From Auanema rhodensis (Eukaryota > Nematoda > Chromadorea > Rhabditida > Rhabditidae), in assembly GCA_964057225.1 (NCBI GenBank), contig OZ059896.1:17496501-17560500 (forward strand): DNA of 64,000 nt, written 5' to 3'. The translations under genes were made by a program, and so were the position numbers. Positions 38,201 to 54,601 of the stretch are shown here, in pieces. Positions within the stretch are counted from its first letter, which is position 1. Each line of letters opens with the position of its first letter. The notes below the pieces were generated by a model. It was given only the letters and a program-made list of their open reading frames with translations. It made no database searches and had not been told where the DNA came from.

Positions 38201-41077
38201 GAAATGTTAAGATAACTAAACGGTAGCATGAATGACCGGAACATATTGATGATATTGGAAAGGGTAGAAGGTATAAACTAAATGATCTCAAGTGTTTGAC
38301 CATGTCCTCAGTTGCGCTGTTCTCATGTATTTCATCCATCTGTTACATTATTCAAAGTCATCCAAGAGTTTTTTAGGTTCTTCTCAACTTCTGCTACTTT
38401 TGTTCACAGCTCTTTCTCGAAAGAACTTGAAGCAAGAGATAGTGAGAGAAAAAGAGAGAGATAAAGAAAGAGAGAACAAGAGAAGCAAAAACAAACGTGA
38501 TCGAGATTGCGTCATTCACATTAGTTTACTATAAAGTATAACCCTCTTCGATTAGCATATGTAGTGGTTATATGTATGCGCATTCGACTTTCTAACACTC
38601 AATACGGCATACTAAACAGCTTAAGATGTTAAATCTACTTCCTAATTAAGGTGGATTAAAATCTTTTACAGTCTTTAATTATCGTGGCAAACATTTTTCT
38701 ACAAATACAGCCTCATATAATTGATTTTGAAACACAACAACTGAAAATCATTTCAAAATTGTTTCGTTTCAGATCACTTTTTTTCATATAAGGTCATATC
38801 AATTTATGATCATTATGACTATTTTTCAAGATGTTTCTTTGACGGAAGTTGAGAAACATTATGGAAGAGCGCACAATGAACTATAAAAAAAGGAACAAAA
38901 AGCAAAAAAAAGCTGAAGGACATACGAATCGTTCATATAAATGTTCATATAATAATGAGTTCAGATACATAACTGATCAAAAGAATCATAATCAATGACT
39001 TCACTTAATCGTTTCATCTCAACAGTTTTTTTTTTTTTGAAAAAAAAAATGAATATGAAGAACAATGATGCGACATGTATTGTATATTTAGCACAAGAGC
39101 AAAATCTTTTTGAAAAGAAAATGATCACTGGCCATTTGTCAGATGATTAGCATACTGTAATTTTTCATGTCTTTTCATTTTTTTTCTGAAATTAACGGAA
39201 TTCATCTGCATGCAATAATTCTTTTATAATATTTTATTATTATAATTCATCAATAAATTATATATTACATTATATAAGTAACTGTCTTACTTATTTATTT
39301 TTATTTTCAAATTGTTGACACAATAATTTGAAAATATAAGCCGAAGCCTTTGAGTTAAGTTGCGCAGGATTATACCGTAATCTAGGCTAGTCGCCAGCTA
39401 GCCACCTGCTCTGCGCGGCTTGGCATTTTGGCATCAAATTGCCGTTTGAGCGAGGACAAGGGAGACAGTCAGCCACTTATTCTTACCATAAACAGTAATA
39501 TTATATTCGAGAAATTAGTTGCAAGCAGAAACAGGTTGGAAGTTATTGCTTACGTAATAATTAAGTAATGAGGATATGAACTTATAAGAGCATTATACGT
39601 GAAAAAGTATATAATGACATAATACTTATACGTTGCCATCTTATCTACAGACTCTCAAGTTGCAGATGTTGCCAAAATCGGAATGCCATCGAATTACTAG
39701 CCAGCTGCCACATTAAGATCAAAGAATGGAAGCAGAAGTGATATATGTCTGCACTTAGTTTGTATATATTATATATTTTTTTGTTTTTTGAAACAAAGAG
39801 CATGTGTGGCAATAATTATCAAAAGTGAAAAGAAATGAAAAAAAAATTCAGAAACGTTGAGGACGAATTCCTTGACTGGGCGTTTTCGCGCATCATACTA
39901 TATATTGGTTAAACGAATTCCAACACTCAAGAACAAAAGCCTGATCTAGCTTGCTGACCTTCGCATTGCAGTTGGTATTCTATCATTTACGGCTGGGTCT
40001 TTTCTTGATTTCTCATTCTCATTTATAATCTTTTTCATACATTTTGAGGTAAAAAGTAACACTAGAGAGAAGTGGGAAGAAAAAATATATAACGAGAACA
40101 AATCAGTTAACCTTCATCTTTTCGTTTTTCTTTTTCAAAAAACAAATGATAATATGAACGTCGGTGATTAATTTCAAAGTGAAATCATTTCCCAGCTGAG
40201 TACAGTTCCTTAATGAAAACTTGAACAAGCAAGCACAAATAACAGTACTGGGTGTGGAATGAGTGAAGGAAAATAATGAAATCGTATTTTTAGTTGTGAG
40301 ATAGTATGAATCCTTCTTCAAAGTATGTGATCCATCTAATTCTAGATCAAAACTGTCAATAAGATATTCCTTCTTTTGAAAATCGAATTGCTTCGCATCT
40401 GCCTAACCTGACCTTGTTATGTATTAAAATGAAAAATAAACAAAGTTTTTGGTATATATAATAATGATTTTCATAGAATTACGCTTTTAAATTGGATACA
40501 TAAGATTATTTTAAGAATTAGATCACATCAGCATTTGATGATATGTACCTATTGCAACTCTAGTTTTCTAATGTTATGACACAATTACAAAGCAAGACCT
40601 TGGAAGAAGACAAAAGGTTTTGAATAATTCTCATGTGGTTGAGCATATTATGTAAATTTGAAGTCGTGAAACCTTAGATAACCATAACAGACGAATGGGA
40701 ACCTAATTGGTTGTTTATGTATGTCATGAAGGATGAACAAATTGATAGTTAATCTTACACAAGGGCATTGTTTAGAAACATAAAGCATAAGCATAATCAT
40801 GAAGAGACATTTAGCAGAAGAAGCGAATATAAATTTAAAATTTGTATAGTTCAATATCAGAAAGGAAGAATTTATTCGTACAAAATATACAAGCTCAGAA
40901 AATGGCTTCGATACTAACAGGCCATTCTTAAATTAAATAAATATTTTGTTTAAAACTCTGTACAAGTTAGTAAGAAATAAAGAGATTCCAATACTTAGCA
41001 TACCTACAACTACTGTGATCTTTGGAATCTATGTTTAGTATCACAGAAGAAAAATATATCGAAAAATGGACATCTTG

Positions 41078-42023
41078 TTACACGGCTTTGTAGACAACGA
41101 AAAGTAAGGAAAACATCATAACAACAGCTACAATTAGAAGGAGTAATCGATTTTGAATAACCCTAAAATCGTTTTTAGTCAGAGATTGATTATTAACAAT
41201 TTCCAATTATACCTTCGAATCATCGTGTTCAGTAATCGAGTACTTTGATTCAATTCAGCATCAGCATCTCTCATTCGTTCACGAGCCCGACTAATCGTAT
41301 CCCTTTGAGCAGATAAATTGCTTAACACTTCGGTTCCAATCTGAGAAAATTGAAAACATTTTCTATTCGAAAGATGTATACCTCCTCTGTTTCTATTGCC
41401 ATTCGGTAGGCATCTTGTAATTTTCTAGATGATCTCTCCAATCGCTGTGTATTGGCAATGAGTTGGTCTTCCTAGCATAACAGAGACAAATATAAATTAT
41501 GAATTTACAGAAGTAAATTTACTTGCTGATCCATTTGAACAGCTTCATCAAAAGCTAAAAGTTCATCTCTGTCTGCAGCTTCTCTTAGTCGTTTAACTGC
41601 CTTCTCAAGTTCAGAATCTAATTGTCGTTTATCCGATCGATAACTTCGCACTCTATTCTCGTATTTCGCTCGATCACTACTGTAAAAAACCGAAATGATA
41701 AGAATATTTTCAAAAAATTGATACCTTCCAGATGGTAAATCTCGTACAGCTAACTCCATCTGTTCCAAAAGTTCCTCAACATCGGCTAATAATCGTTGAA
41801 TGGTCTGAAAAACAAAATGCAACAAGTGACTAAGAAAAAAATTACTTGAACTGCAGAAGCTCTTTCAGATACAGCGATTGCTGGCAGGCGGCCGATTTTT
41901 GCTGTTACCTTAAATTTATAACTTAAAATTAAATTGAAAATAACTTTAAGAGTAAACCTCTGCTGTTTGAACAGAATATTGCTGCTCAAATTCAGTCAAC
42001 GTTGCGGTGGGAATTAGACTCAT
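41078..42023 (-). CDS. vti1: Vesicle SNARE VTI1 (Qb), 7 exons, 222 aa
   Basis: Exons 42023-41958, 41908-41846, 41804-41725, 41679-41523, 41471-41382, 41340-41213 and 41162-41078 join to 669 nt. The N-terminal part is a helical Habc-type bundle (LLADVEELLEQMELAV). The SNARE helix runs from about residue 135 (EVLSNLSAQRDTISRARERM, DADAELNQSTRLLNTMIRR), with the Asp-containing zero layer typical of VTI1 proteins. A single C-terminal membrane anchor ends in a short luminal tail (FVVYKAV). VTI1 is the Qb SNARE in Golgi, endosome and lysosome fusion. Length matches the family. It lies 160 bp downstream of the MRPS7 stop on the same strand, which suggests co-transcription. Introns are about 40-51 nt. 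Confidence 0.93.
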
Positions 42024-42183
42024 TGCTCAAAAATAGCGAATACTTAAAATTTAAAAAGTCAAATACAAAAGTATAAATGGAACGAAACCATTTCAGACAA
42101 AAAAGTACAAATTAAATAATTTTTCATAAGATAACAAGCAAAACAACTATAACATTCTACTATACAAAATGAAAATGAAAAGC

Positions 42184-43300
42184 TTAAGCCCTATAATGTG
42201 CGTAAGCTCTGTTAGCTTCGCAAGTCTTGTGCAATTCTTGCTTAGCTTGAATGGTTAAACCTTCATTTTGATAGGCAGCCAACAACTCATGAGCTAATAC
42301 ATTCCTTAAAAATTGTAAATGAAATATTGAAAAAAAAGTGGAAAGAAACCTCAAATGCGTTTCACCGTGATGAGCTCTTTGTCGACATATATCTCTCATC
42401 ATTTTCATAGCTCTAAATTCGGCTTCTTCTTCTTCAATAGGAAAGGGAACTTGGTAAGTTGTTCCTCCTAAATAATTTTTATTTTAATATTATTAAAGAG
42501 TAGCGTGCTTTACCTCGTGTTACTCCTTGAAGCTTCATTAAAGGATGACAATTTCTAATAGCCTTTCGAACAATGAGAAAAGGATCAAGTTCAATATTTT
42601 TCTGGCAATGTAGTAAATATAAAAAAAATTAAAAAATTAAAAAGCAAAAACCTTGTATTCATCTGACAATGTAACAAATATTAAAAAAATTTAAAAAGCA
42701 AAAAGCAAAAACCTTGTTTTCATCTGAAGCTTGAATCCATGCTTTGTATTGTACTCGTTTAACTATTTCCAAAGCCTCATGGACATGCTTCCTTACTGTT
42801 TCTTTCTGACCATCTTTCATAATAACTCTAACTAATTTATCGATCTGGAAAAAATTAAATTAATACATCACCTTCACGAAACTTTCACGTTTAAACAACT
42901 GCATTATAATTGCAGCATTCAACAGAACCGGTGCATTCTAATATTATCATAAACCAAACACATTAAAGCATCATTAAAACTCATTATTTCGATAAATAAC
43001 AGCTCATGTAGTAAATAAAATATAGTCTAACTTACCACGTGATCCCTGTAAAACGTAGGTGAGGAGTCAGTCTTCATAGCTTTTATAAACAAGAAATTGC
43101 GTTCATCATCAGGGTCTAGTGGTTCATTCAGCTAAATAACAATTTTTAGCATATGGAACTAAAAAATAATAAACTTTTTTAACATCTGAAACAGGTTCTC
43201 GAAATACACGAGGATCATACATGCTTAAACAGGCTCCACTATTCGAAATACTACGTGCAGCATTTTGTACATATATTCTAAAGTTGCCTAACAAAGCCAT
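42184..43300 (-). CDS. mrps7: Mitochondrial ribosomal protein uS7m (MRPS7), 7 exons, 248 aa
   Basis: Exons 43300-43175, 43131-43036, 42937-42872, 42844-42713, 42601-42514, 42467-42350 and 42304-42184 join to 747 nt. The S7 core is recognisable: NAPVLLNAAIIMQLFK, IDKLVRVIMKDGQKE, the conserved GVTRGGTTYQVPFP segment, and a C-terminal helix (LAHELLAAYQNEG). The first ~40 residues are basic and Asp/Glu-poor at the start, as in a mitochondrial import sequence. It binds the head of the small mitoribosomal subunit rRNA. The ATG lies 12 nt after a TTTCAG acceptor. The fourth intron holds a duplicated copy of its own 5' splice-site region. Confidence 0.92.
42605..42724. repeat. Tandem duplication of about 60 bp across an MRPS7 exon-intron junction
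   Basis: On the plus strand a unit ending in gcaaaaaccttgt..ttcatctga occurs at about 42605-42665 and again at about 42666-42725. The second copy overlaps the end of exon 4, so the intron contains a second GATGAA(T/A)ACAAG|GTTTTT donor preceded by a CAG. Confidence 0.75.
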
Positions 43301-43564
43301 TTTTAATAAGATCTGAAAGAAATTAAGTATTAGTAAATTCAAAAACTTAAAACTAATTATTTTAAAAGATCGGTAAATAAAGTCATAGTGACGTTTGATT
43401 GAAAATAGATGCTTGTCTTTAGGCTGAGCCAGCGTTTTAAAAACTTTTGAATATAATATTTAAAACTGATACTTTTTCATACAGTTGTTCTTGTATTATA
43501 GAGAAATTCTTTTAATATGTCTACTGAATAATTAAATTTTTAAGTTATATATTCAGGGGTAATA
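43301..43564. promoter_or_regulatory. Divergent promoter region MRPS7 / KTI12
   Basis: 264 bp separate the two start codons. Acceptor sites sit at each edge: 12 nt before the MRPS7 ATG on the minus strand and TATATTCAG 8 nt before the KTI12 ATG on the plus strand. If these are trans-splice sites, the outrons and promoters of both genes must fit in the roughly 240 bp between them. Confidence 0.5.
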
Positions 43565-44870
43565 ATGCCTTTTCTTATGGTTACGGGTTTCCCTTCTTCG
43601 GGAAAAACTACTATTGTTAAAAGGCTAGTTGAATATCTTGAAAAAAGAGAAAAATCCGTTGTTGTAATAAAGGACAGCGATTATTCAACATTTAATCGAG
43701 ATCTTTTTAGCGAATCACAAAAGGTGCTTTTTGAATTTCTAATTATGTTTTAGTCAGTTTATTATAGGAAAAAGATCACAGATCTTTCATCAGATCAATG
43801 GTACAAAAAAATATAGATAAAACTACTACTGTAATATGTGATTCATTGAATTATATAAAAGGTATTTTTTAGACAAAAAAACGGTACTTTTTAATTATTT
43901 TAAAGGATATCGCTATGAGCTGTTTTTGGTCGGAAAGCTATCCAAAACAACATATGGTGTTTTATATATTAATGCTGCAGAAAAGACTTGTTCTTGGTTA
44001 AATAAAGAGTCGGAAGAGTCTGAAAGGTTTCTTCTGCTATTTTTAATCCCATTATGATTTTTTTTATATTTTTGCAGTTTAAGTGTGTTTTAGTGTACTT
44101 GACTTCTTTATGAAAGTTTTCATATACTTATATAATTTGTGTATTAAGGTTTAAAACTATTATAGGTATTCGGATACCATATTAGCAGAGTTATGTATGA
44201 GATATGAAAAGCCAGATAGTCGGAATAGGTGGGACAATCCTCTATTTGAAATCAAAGTTGGAACAGCAGAACGGTTAATACAGTAATTATTTTCAATATT
44301 GATAATGAGTTATAGGGAATTGCATGAAGAAATTCCTGATGATATGACATATGATCTGGAGTATCCTTCTCCACGATACGTTACTCTACCATTCGAAGAT
44401 ATTTACAATTGGCTTTACGAGGTATCTGTAGACGAGCTTGTGCTTTTCAAATTAGACTTGTTAAGGGAGTTGCTCTAACAGAAAATAAAAGTACAGCAGT
44501 AGCACCTCTTGCTCCAACAAATTATTTACATGATTTAGACCGAACTACTCAAGAGGTTAAATCTTATTTCTTTTTTTTATGTAAATCAGTTTTTTCAGGT
44601 TGTTGCTATGATCATGTCGGGACAAACTCAGGCTATTGTCGGTCAACCAATATTCATTGATTGTGCTGATGAGAGTTGCAATCAGGTAGTCCTTTTAAAC
44701 ATGAAAATACATTACATTTATTATAGATTATTCATAAAAAAATACGCTCAGCTCCTGAATTAGCTCGTCTTAGAAGACAATTCATCTCTTTCTCTAAAAT
44801 GAATCCTATTGGTAATACAGCTAAAATAGCTGCTTTATTTGTTAATTTTTTAAATACTACTAATATTTAA
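43565..44870 (+). CDS. kti12: KTI12 / PSTK-family P-loop protein, 8 exons, 302 aa
   Basis: Exons 43565-43723, 43768-43861, 43906-44026, 44166-44273, 44316-44421, 44466-44555, 44599-44685 and 44727-44870 join to 909 nt. The N-terminal P-loop GFPSSGKTT is intact, followed by a DSDY motif, VICDSLNYIKGYRYEL (Walker-B-like), and RWDNPLFE as in KTI12. The C-terminal domain has LHDLDRTTQEV and LARLRRQFISFSKMNP, matching KTI12. KTI12 binds tRNA and Elongator and is needed for wobble-uridine (mcm5U) modification. The 44-nt intron at 44422-44465 is needed to keep this similarity; reading through it gives a stop. The start follows an acceptor by 8 nt. Confidence 0.92.
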
Positions 44871-45099
44871 AACCCTATATGATTGTTATTGCTCGTTCAA
44901 TATTTTAAAATCGTTATAAAGTTTTTATCAACTCGTTGCCAATGAAACATGATTACTCATTATTTAGCGCCTATTTCTGGCATACCATTGTTTTCTCAAA
45001 TATTATTTAAGAAAAAAAAATGAAATTAGGTTAGAGTTTAATTTACAATACTTCTATCTAAAACGTTATTATAGATAAAATTTTGATTAATAATCTTTC

Positions 45100-46276
45100 T
45101 CATTCAGTTTTCTCTAGTTCTTGTGCACGTTCGGTAGTAGCTTTAACAGCCTCTATAACAGATGATCGAAATCCTATAATGTTCTATCTAGGTAAAATAT
45201 TAAGTTTAGATCAAAACCATTTTTTTCAAGTTGTCTAACTCCAGCTATAGTGGTCCCCGCAGGAGAACAAACTTGGTCTTTTAATTGTCCAGGATGGCCT
45301 ATCTCTTGAAGAACCATTTTCGCTGCTCCCTAGATATAATATTGATGATTTTTTACAGTTTATTGTCTTTTAGATACCATTACAGCTTCAGCTGCTAATT
45401 TTAATGACTCATTTCTAGAAAGACCTGATAAGACGCCTCCATCAGCGAGTGATTCAATATAGATATAGGTCTGAAAAAGTAAAAAGTAATTTCAAATTAT
45501 TGTATATTACCCATGCTGGGGAAGACGCAGAAATCGCACCAGCAGAGTTAAATTGGCTTTCTGAGACTTCATACCATTTGCTGAAAGTACACACAAATCC
45601 TTTAACAATAGAAACCTAAAAAAAGTTAAAACGTCAAAAATCCATAAGACATACATACTATATCAGGATCAACGCGTCCTTGCTTACACATCAGAGTAAT
45701 ACCCTCTCCTATACTGCAAGGTGAATTAGGAAAAATTCTAATGAAAGTAGAATTAACACTCTGAGACAATTGCGAAATCTATATGAATCTTACGTACATA
45801 TCTTTCAACTATAAGAAATACAACTTCCTTCTTGATCATTTCTATAGTAACACCAGCCATTACCGAGACTATAGCAGAATAGCCAGAAAAGTCCACACCA
45901 GAATTCCATAAGGAATGCCTCATTTGTGGCTTGACAGCGATTAAAGCAATACCCTTAGTGTGCATTTGATTCTGTTCCAAAGCGGAACCATAACTATTTA
46001 CAAAGCCTTCGTTCTATGATATTTTGACACTATATTCTTAATTAAAAAAAATTACAAACCCGCCATACTTGAGCAGATTTTTCTGTTCTGGTGGAAATAG
46101 ATATTTGATCTTTTTTCAAAAATCCTAGAAAAAAAATATATTTGACAAATTGTCGCTAACGCACCTGCAGTCAGTGCCCCATTTACCATGCATTTTGCCA
46201 TAGCTCCACCACCAAAGATAGCAAGATGTGGAACCGTAAACTGTTCTGCTAATTGAGAGAAAGTGGGTACATTCAT
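45100..46276 (-). CDS. pycr: Pyrroline-5-carboxylate reductase, 8 exons, 289 aa
   Basis: Exons 46276-46165, 46124-46060, 46013-45825, 45778-45659, 45615-45511, 45470-45378, 45329-45218 and 45173-45100 join to 870 nt. The N-terminus has the dinucleotide-binding [14 protein letters not shown]. The middle keeps IALIAVKPQ and [10 protein letters not shown], and [15 protein letters not shown] corresponds to the family's MPNTP region. The signature [14 protein letters not shown] is near the C-terminus. The enzyme makes the last step of proline synthesis, reducing P5C with NAD(P)H. The ATG directly abuts a TTCAG acceptor and lies 134 bp downstream of the glutamate-carrier stop on the same strand: an operon-like arrangement. 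Introns are 40-48 nt. Confidence 0.93.
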
Positions 46277-46410
46277 CTGAATTTCACAATGTACATATTA
46301 TTATATCAAACGCTTCTAGATATTCGTAACATTGAAATGGTTGGAAACAGTACAGTATTAATATTAAAAAAAAATGTATTAAATACAGAACAAAGAATAA
46401 AACGTGTAAG

Positions 46411-47449
46411 TTAGACTCTTTGAGATTTCTCAAAACCTAAAAGTTTTTCAGCCACTCCTATATAGTAAACTGTTTGAGCAATTCCAAATAGAGGTGCCAT
46501 AACCATCATTCGACACGCTGCCCCTTTGAACAATGAATTGGGTCCCTCTTTACTCAAAATGGACAAAAATGCTTCAGAAATACTGGAAAACAAGCTTCAT
46601 AATCAAAAAAGGAAAATAAATACCTTTTATATGGCGTACTTCCTTCACCAACATATTGACATCTTGTCTTGACAACATCTAACGGAGTTACCAAAAAGGA
46701 AGCAATCGCACCAGCTGACAAACCTGATAAAAAGCTGGCCCAAAACACAGCATCACCTGAAATAGACACTGACATTGATTCAATACAGGTACTAAGCATT
46801 TTACCAGAATTATCGCTTTTCCTAGGACCTAGCGAATCTAGGAACGCAAACAGAGGGAAGTACATAGCAGAAAAGGATACATCCCTGGCTAATGTAGGTC
46901 CTAACCCAGTATAAAGCCCTTTTAACCCCTTTTGACGCAAAAATGAGCTCACTAATGAAACCAAACTTTGCCGTTTCAAAGATTGTTGCATTTGAATCTT
47001 CAAAAGTTCCATCGGTGTCGTTATTATAACTTGGCAAGTTCCAGCACTTGCCCCAGCTACGACTCCTCTAAACCTCATGAAGATATGTGAAAGATTTGTA
47101 TTTTATCACACCTAATCAAAGATAATTTTTCGTCTTCTTTCTTTAAAACGTTCCGGAAAAAGTCGTTGGCAACTAGTTTAATGGCCTTTTCAGGGGTAAT
47201 AAGAAGGATATTGACAGAAGCACCTTGATAAAATGCTCTGATTTGATGGGCTCTGGAACCTCCAGCATTTGCTAAAGTCTTCAAAAAACAGTCTTTGATT
47301 CCGCTGTAAGCAGCAGAGCCAGTTTGATTTTGAAGACGCGTCTTGATCAGATCAAGTGGAAAAACACAGGTCACCCCGACAATGCCGGCAATTCCACCGT
47401 TCATAATTTTTGGTACATACTGAACTTTTGCTTTTTTATGAGTGTACAT
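46411..47449 (-). CDS. Mitochondrial glutamate carrier (SLC25A18/A22 type), 3 exons, 319 aa
   Basis: Exons 47449-47112, 47073-46624 and 46582-46411 join to 960 nt. Three mitochondrial carrier repeats each carry the PX[DE]XX[KR] signature: PLDLIKTR, PMELLKIQ and PLDVVKTR. The segments GGIAGIVGVTCVFPLDL, TPEKAIKLVANDFFR and GAGTCQ-like GASAGTCQVIITTPMEL identify the glutamate/H+ symporter subgroup. It imports glutamate into the matrix. Its two introns are only 38 and 41 nt. A TTTCAG acceptor lies 19 nt upstream of the ATG. The downstream same-strand partner is P5C reductase. Confidence 0.92.
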
Positions 47450-47778
47450 TGCTTTTAAGGTGTTCGAGCTGAAATAAAAATTTAATTTTAATTTAACACA
47501 TTTCTGCTAATCTAGGAACTAATGAATAAGTCTAATGATAGTATTAAACAATTCAAGGACTATGTGTTATCCATAGAGCGCGCTATACAAGTTACTCACA
47601 GTAAAAACATATGTAGCATATTCTTTTTGAAATTAAAACAGCAACTAATTTCCTTTAAAATTGTTTACGAAATAAAGTTTTAATGTTGAAAAAGTTGTAC
47701 TATAATCTTGTACTTTTTTCAGAAAATAGTAAGCAAACTCCTTGAAGTAAAGGGGAGTGTTGCATCCCTCAACGCAAC
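47450..47778. promoter_or_regulatory. Divergent upstream region SLC25 / CYFIP
   Basis: 329 bp separate the two start codons. A minus-strand acceptor is at about 47469 for the carrier, and a plus-strand TTTTTTCAG ends at 47722, 56 nt before the CYFIP ATG. The remaining roughly 240 bp must hold both promoters or outrons. Confidence 0.45.
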
Positions 47779-52936
<5,158 letters not shown>

Positions 52937-53214
52937 GAACATTCTTCATTATGCATCTCTTGCGATTTTGTTTCAATGATATATTTCGCATTATGTACAG
53001 TCCATTTTAACATTTCGATCGATAATATAATTCGCACGTTCTTTATAATTTATTTTATTTATGATGCAAAAAGCAACGATTAGAAACAAAAGAGAACATA
53101 TCAATATTGACCTTTTAAATATGGAAAACACATTTTTCATTTTGTTCAACATATTATCTGCTAAATAGGCAATAATAGGAGAACATATAAATGATGCAAA
53201 CTGTATTCCTTGTA

Positions 53215-53285
53215 GCATCGGTGGTTCAGTGGTAGAATGCTCGCCTGCCACGCGGGCGACCCGGGTTCGATTCCCGGCCGATGCA
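53215..53285 (+). tRNA. tRNA-Gly (GCC), copy 1
   Basis: A 71-nt cloverleaf: acceptor stem GCATCGG/CCGATGC with discriminator A, D-arm GGTTCAGTGGTAGAA, anticodon loop CTGCCAC with anticodon GCC at 53247-53249, and T-arm GGGTTCGATTCCC. Internal A-box (TGGTTCAGTGG) and B-box (GGTTCGATTCC) are intact and a TTTT terminator follows within about 12 nt. Confidence 0.97.
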
Positions 53286-53592
53286 ACTTTCTTTTGCTCT
53301 CAAGAACCTTGTGCTTTCTAAAAATGAATATTTTATTTTTTAAGCTTTTTTCTAGCAAACAATGCTTTGTGGGAACCCTGGGATACTGTTTCAGAAACTT
53401 TAACAAAGGAAGTTGCGTTTTGATATCGAAATGATGGATTTATATATATTTCATGGTGTTCAACATATCGTTTCCATAAAAGTTACAAATGAAAAAATCA
53501 AAAACATTCTTTTCTGGAAAATCCAAAATTCTATTGGCCGGGAAAAGATTAATTTCTCCAGCGTGATTCGAAAGTACTCTGAAAGGTTTGTA

Positions 53593-53663
53593 GCATCGGT
53601 GGTTCAGTGGTAGAATGCTCGCCTGCCACGCGGGCGACCCGGGTTCGATTCCCGGCCGATGCA
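53593..53663 (+). tRNA. tRNA-Gly (GCC), copy 2
   Basis: Identical over all 71 nt to copy 1, including both internal promoter boxes and the downstream T-run. Confidence 0.97.
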
Positions 53664-53968
53664 ACTTTCTTTTGCTCTCAAGAACCTTGTGCTTTCTAAA
53701 AATGACTATTTTATTTTTTAAGCTTTTTTCTAGCAAACAATGCTTTGTGGGAACCCTAGGATACCATTTCAGAAACTTGAAAGAAGAAAGTGGCGTTTTG
53801 ATATGGAAATGATGAATTTATACATTTCTTGGAGTTCAACATCTCGTTTCCAGAAAAGTTACAAATAAGAAAATCAAAAACATTCTTTTCTGGAAAATCC
53901 AAAATTCTATTGGCCGGGAAAAGATTGATTTCTCCAGCCTGAAACGAAAGTACTCTAAAAGTTTTGTA

Positions 53969-54039
53969 GCATCGGTGGTTCAGTGGTAGAATGCTCGCCT
54001 GCCACGCGGGCGACCCGGGTTCGATTCCCGGCCGATGCA
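53969..54039 (+). tRNA. tRNA-Gly (GCC), copy 3
   Basis: Identical over all 71 nt to copies 1 and 2. The downstream flank reads ACTTTGTTTTGC rather than ACTTTCTTTTGC, keeping the TTTT terminator. Confidence 0.97.
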
Positions 54040-54504
54040 ACTTTGTTTTGCTCTCAAGAACCTTGTGCTTTCTAAAAATGACTATTTTATTTTTTAAGCT
54101 TTTTTCTAGCAAACAATGCTCTGTGGGAACCCTAGGATACCATTTCAGAAACTTGAAAAAAGAAAGTGGCGTTTTGATATGGAAATGATGAATTTATACA
54201 TTTCATGGTGTTCAACATATCGTTTCCATAAAAGTTACAAATGAAAAAAAAAAACATTCTTTTCTGACGTTATACCACAAGTGTAGAGTATGGTTAGGAG
54301 TAAAACACAAACGAATATGTAGAAAAGGGTTTATTGATGGTTTAACAAGACAAGCGCGGAATAAAATCACTGGCTGCGAACATTGAAATTGTAAGACTGG
54401 CTATATTTGGGGGCGGTTCTTGGCCTGAAATAAAGTGTTACTTACGCCACATGTGAACACGTATGGTGTGCATATGTGTTTTATGCAGTTTAAAGGAAGA
54501 GGAT

Positions 54505-54506
<2 letters not shown>

Positions 54507-54547
<41 letters not shown>
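54507..54547. repeat. (GA)n microsatellite
   Basis: About 20 uninterrupted GA units just beyond the 3' end of the gag-like fragment. Confidence 0.95.
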
Positions 54548-54552
<5 letters not shown>

Positions 54553-54601
54553 ACAAAAACTTACTCGTTTATTGCGACACTTCCCGCAAGAGTGGAAATA
54601 C

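Larger units (their letters stand above)
30272..41077. other. Gene desert, about 10.8 kb
   Basis: No gene can be assembled on either strand. The plus strand is purine-rich from 30 to 37 kb. Landmarks: a 17-nt perfect inverted repeat at 30602-30618, a possible TATA/GC-box promoter on the minus strand near 32255-32290, a G10 run near 36270, and islands of balanced composition at 33490-33660, 34500-34640 and 39340-39490. Several open frames of 60-93 codons (for example 34665-34946 minus, 34750-34995 plus, 36515-36697 plus, 37554-37778 plus) have no recognisable domain. The missing 5' exons of the PDZRN gene could lie here. Confidence 0.5.
53209..54266 (+). repeat. Tandem array of three ~377-bp units, each with a tRNA-Gly
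   Basis: tRNA starts are spaced 378 and 376 bp. Each unit is the tRNA followed by about 305 bp of spacer that is nearly identical between copies, with single-base changes and small indels. The array begins within a few bases of tRNA 1 and ends near 54266, inside the spacer of unit 3, where unrelated sequence begins. Spacer divergence of a few percent with invariant tRNAs implies selection or conversion on the tRNA part. Confidence 0.9.

Noticed and set aside
44409..44660. 83-aa plus-strand frame inside KTI12
   Set aside because: It reads through a 44-nt and a 43-nt intron of KTI12. The parts that match the family are covered by the spliced model.
46669..46914. 81-aa plus-strand frame opposite the SLC25 gene
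   Set aside because: Antisense shadow of a conserved carrier exon.
53161..54188. Recurrent open frames with MLACHAGDPGSIPGRCNF / RPGIEPGSPAWQASILPL in the tRNA array
   Set aside because: These are translations of the tRNA-Gly gene on each strand and of its spacer, not proteins.
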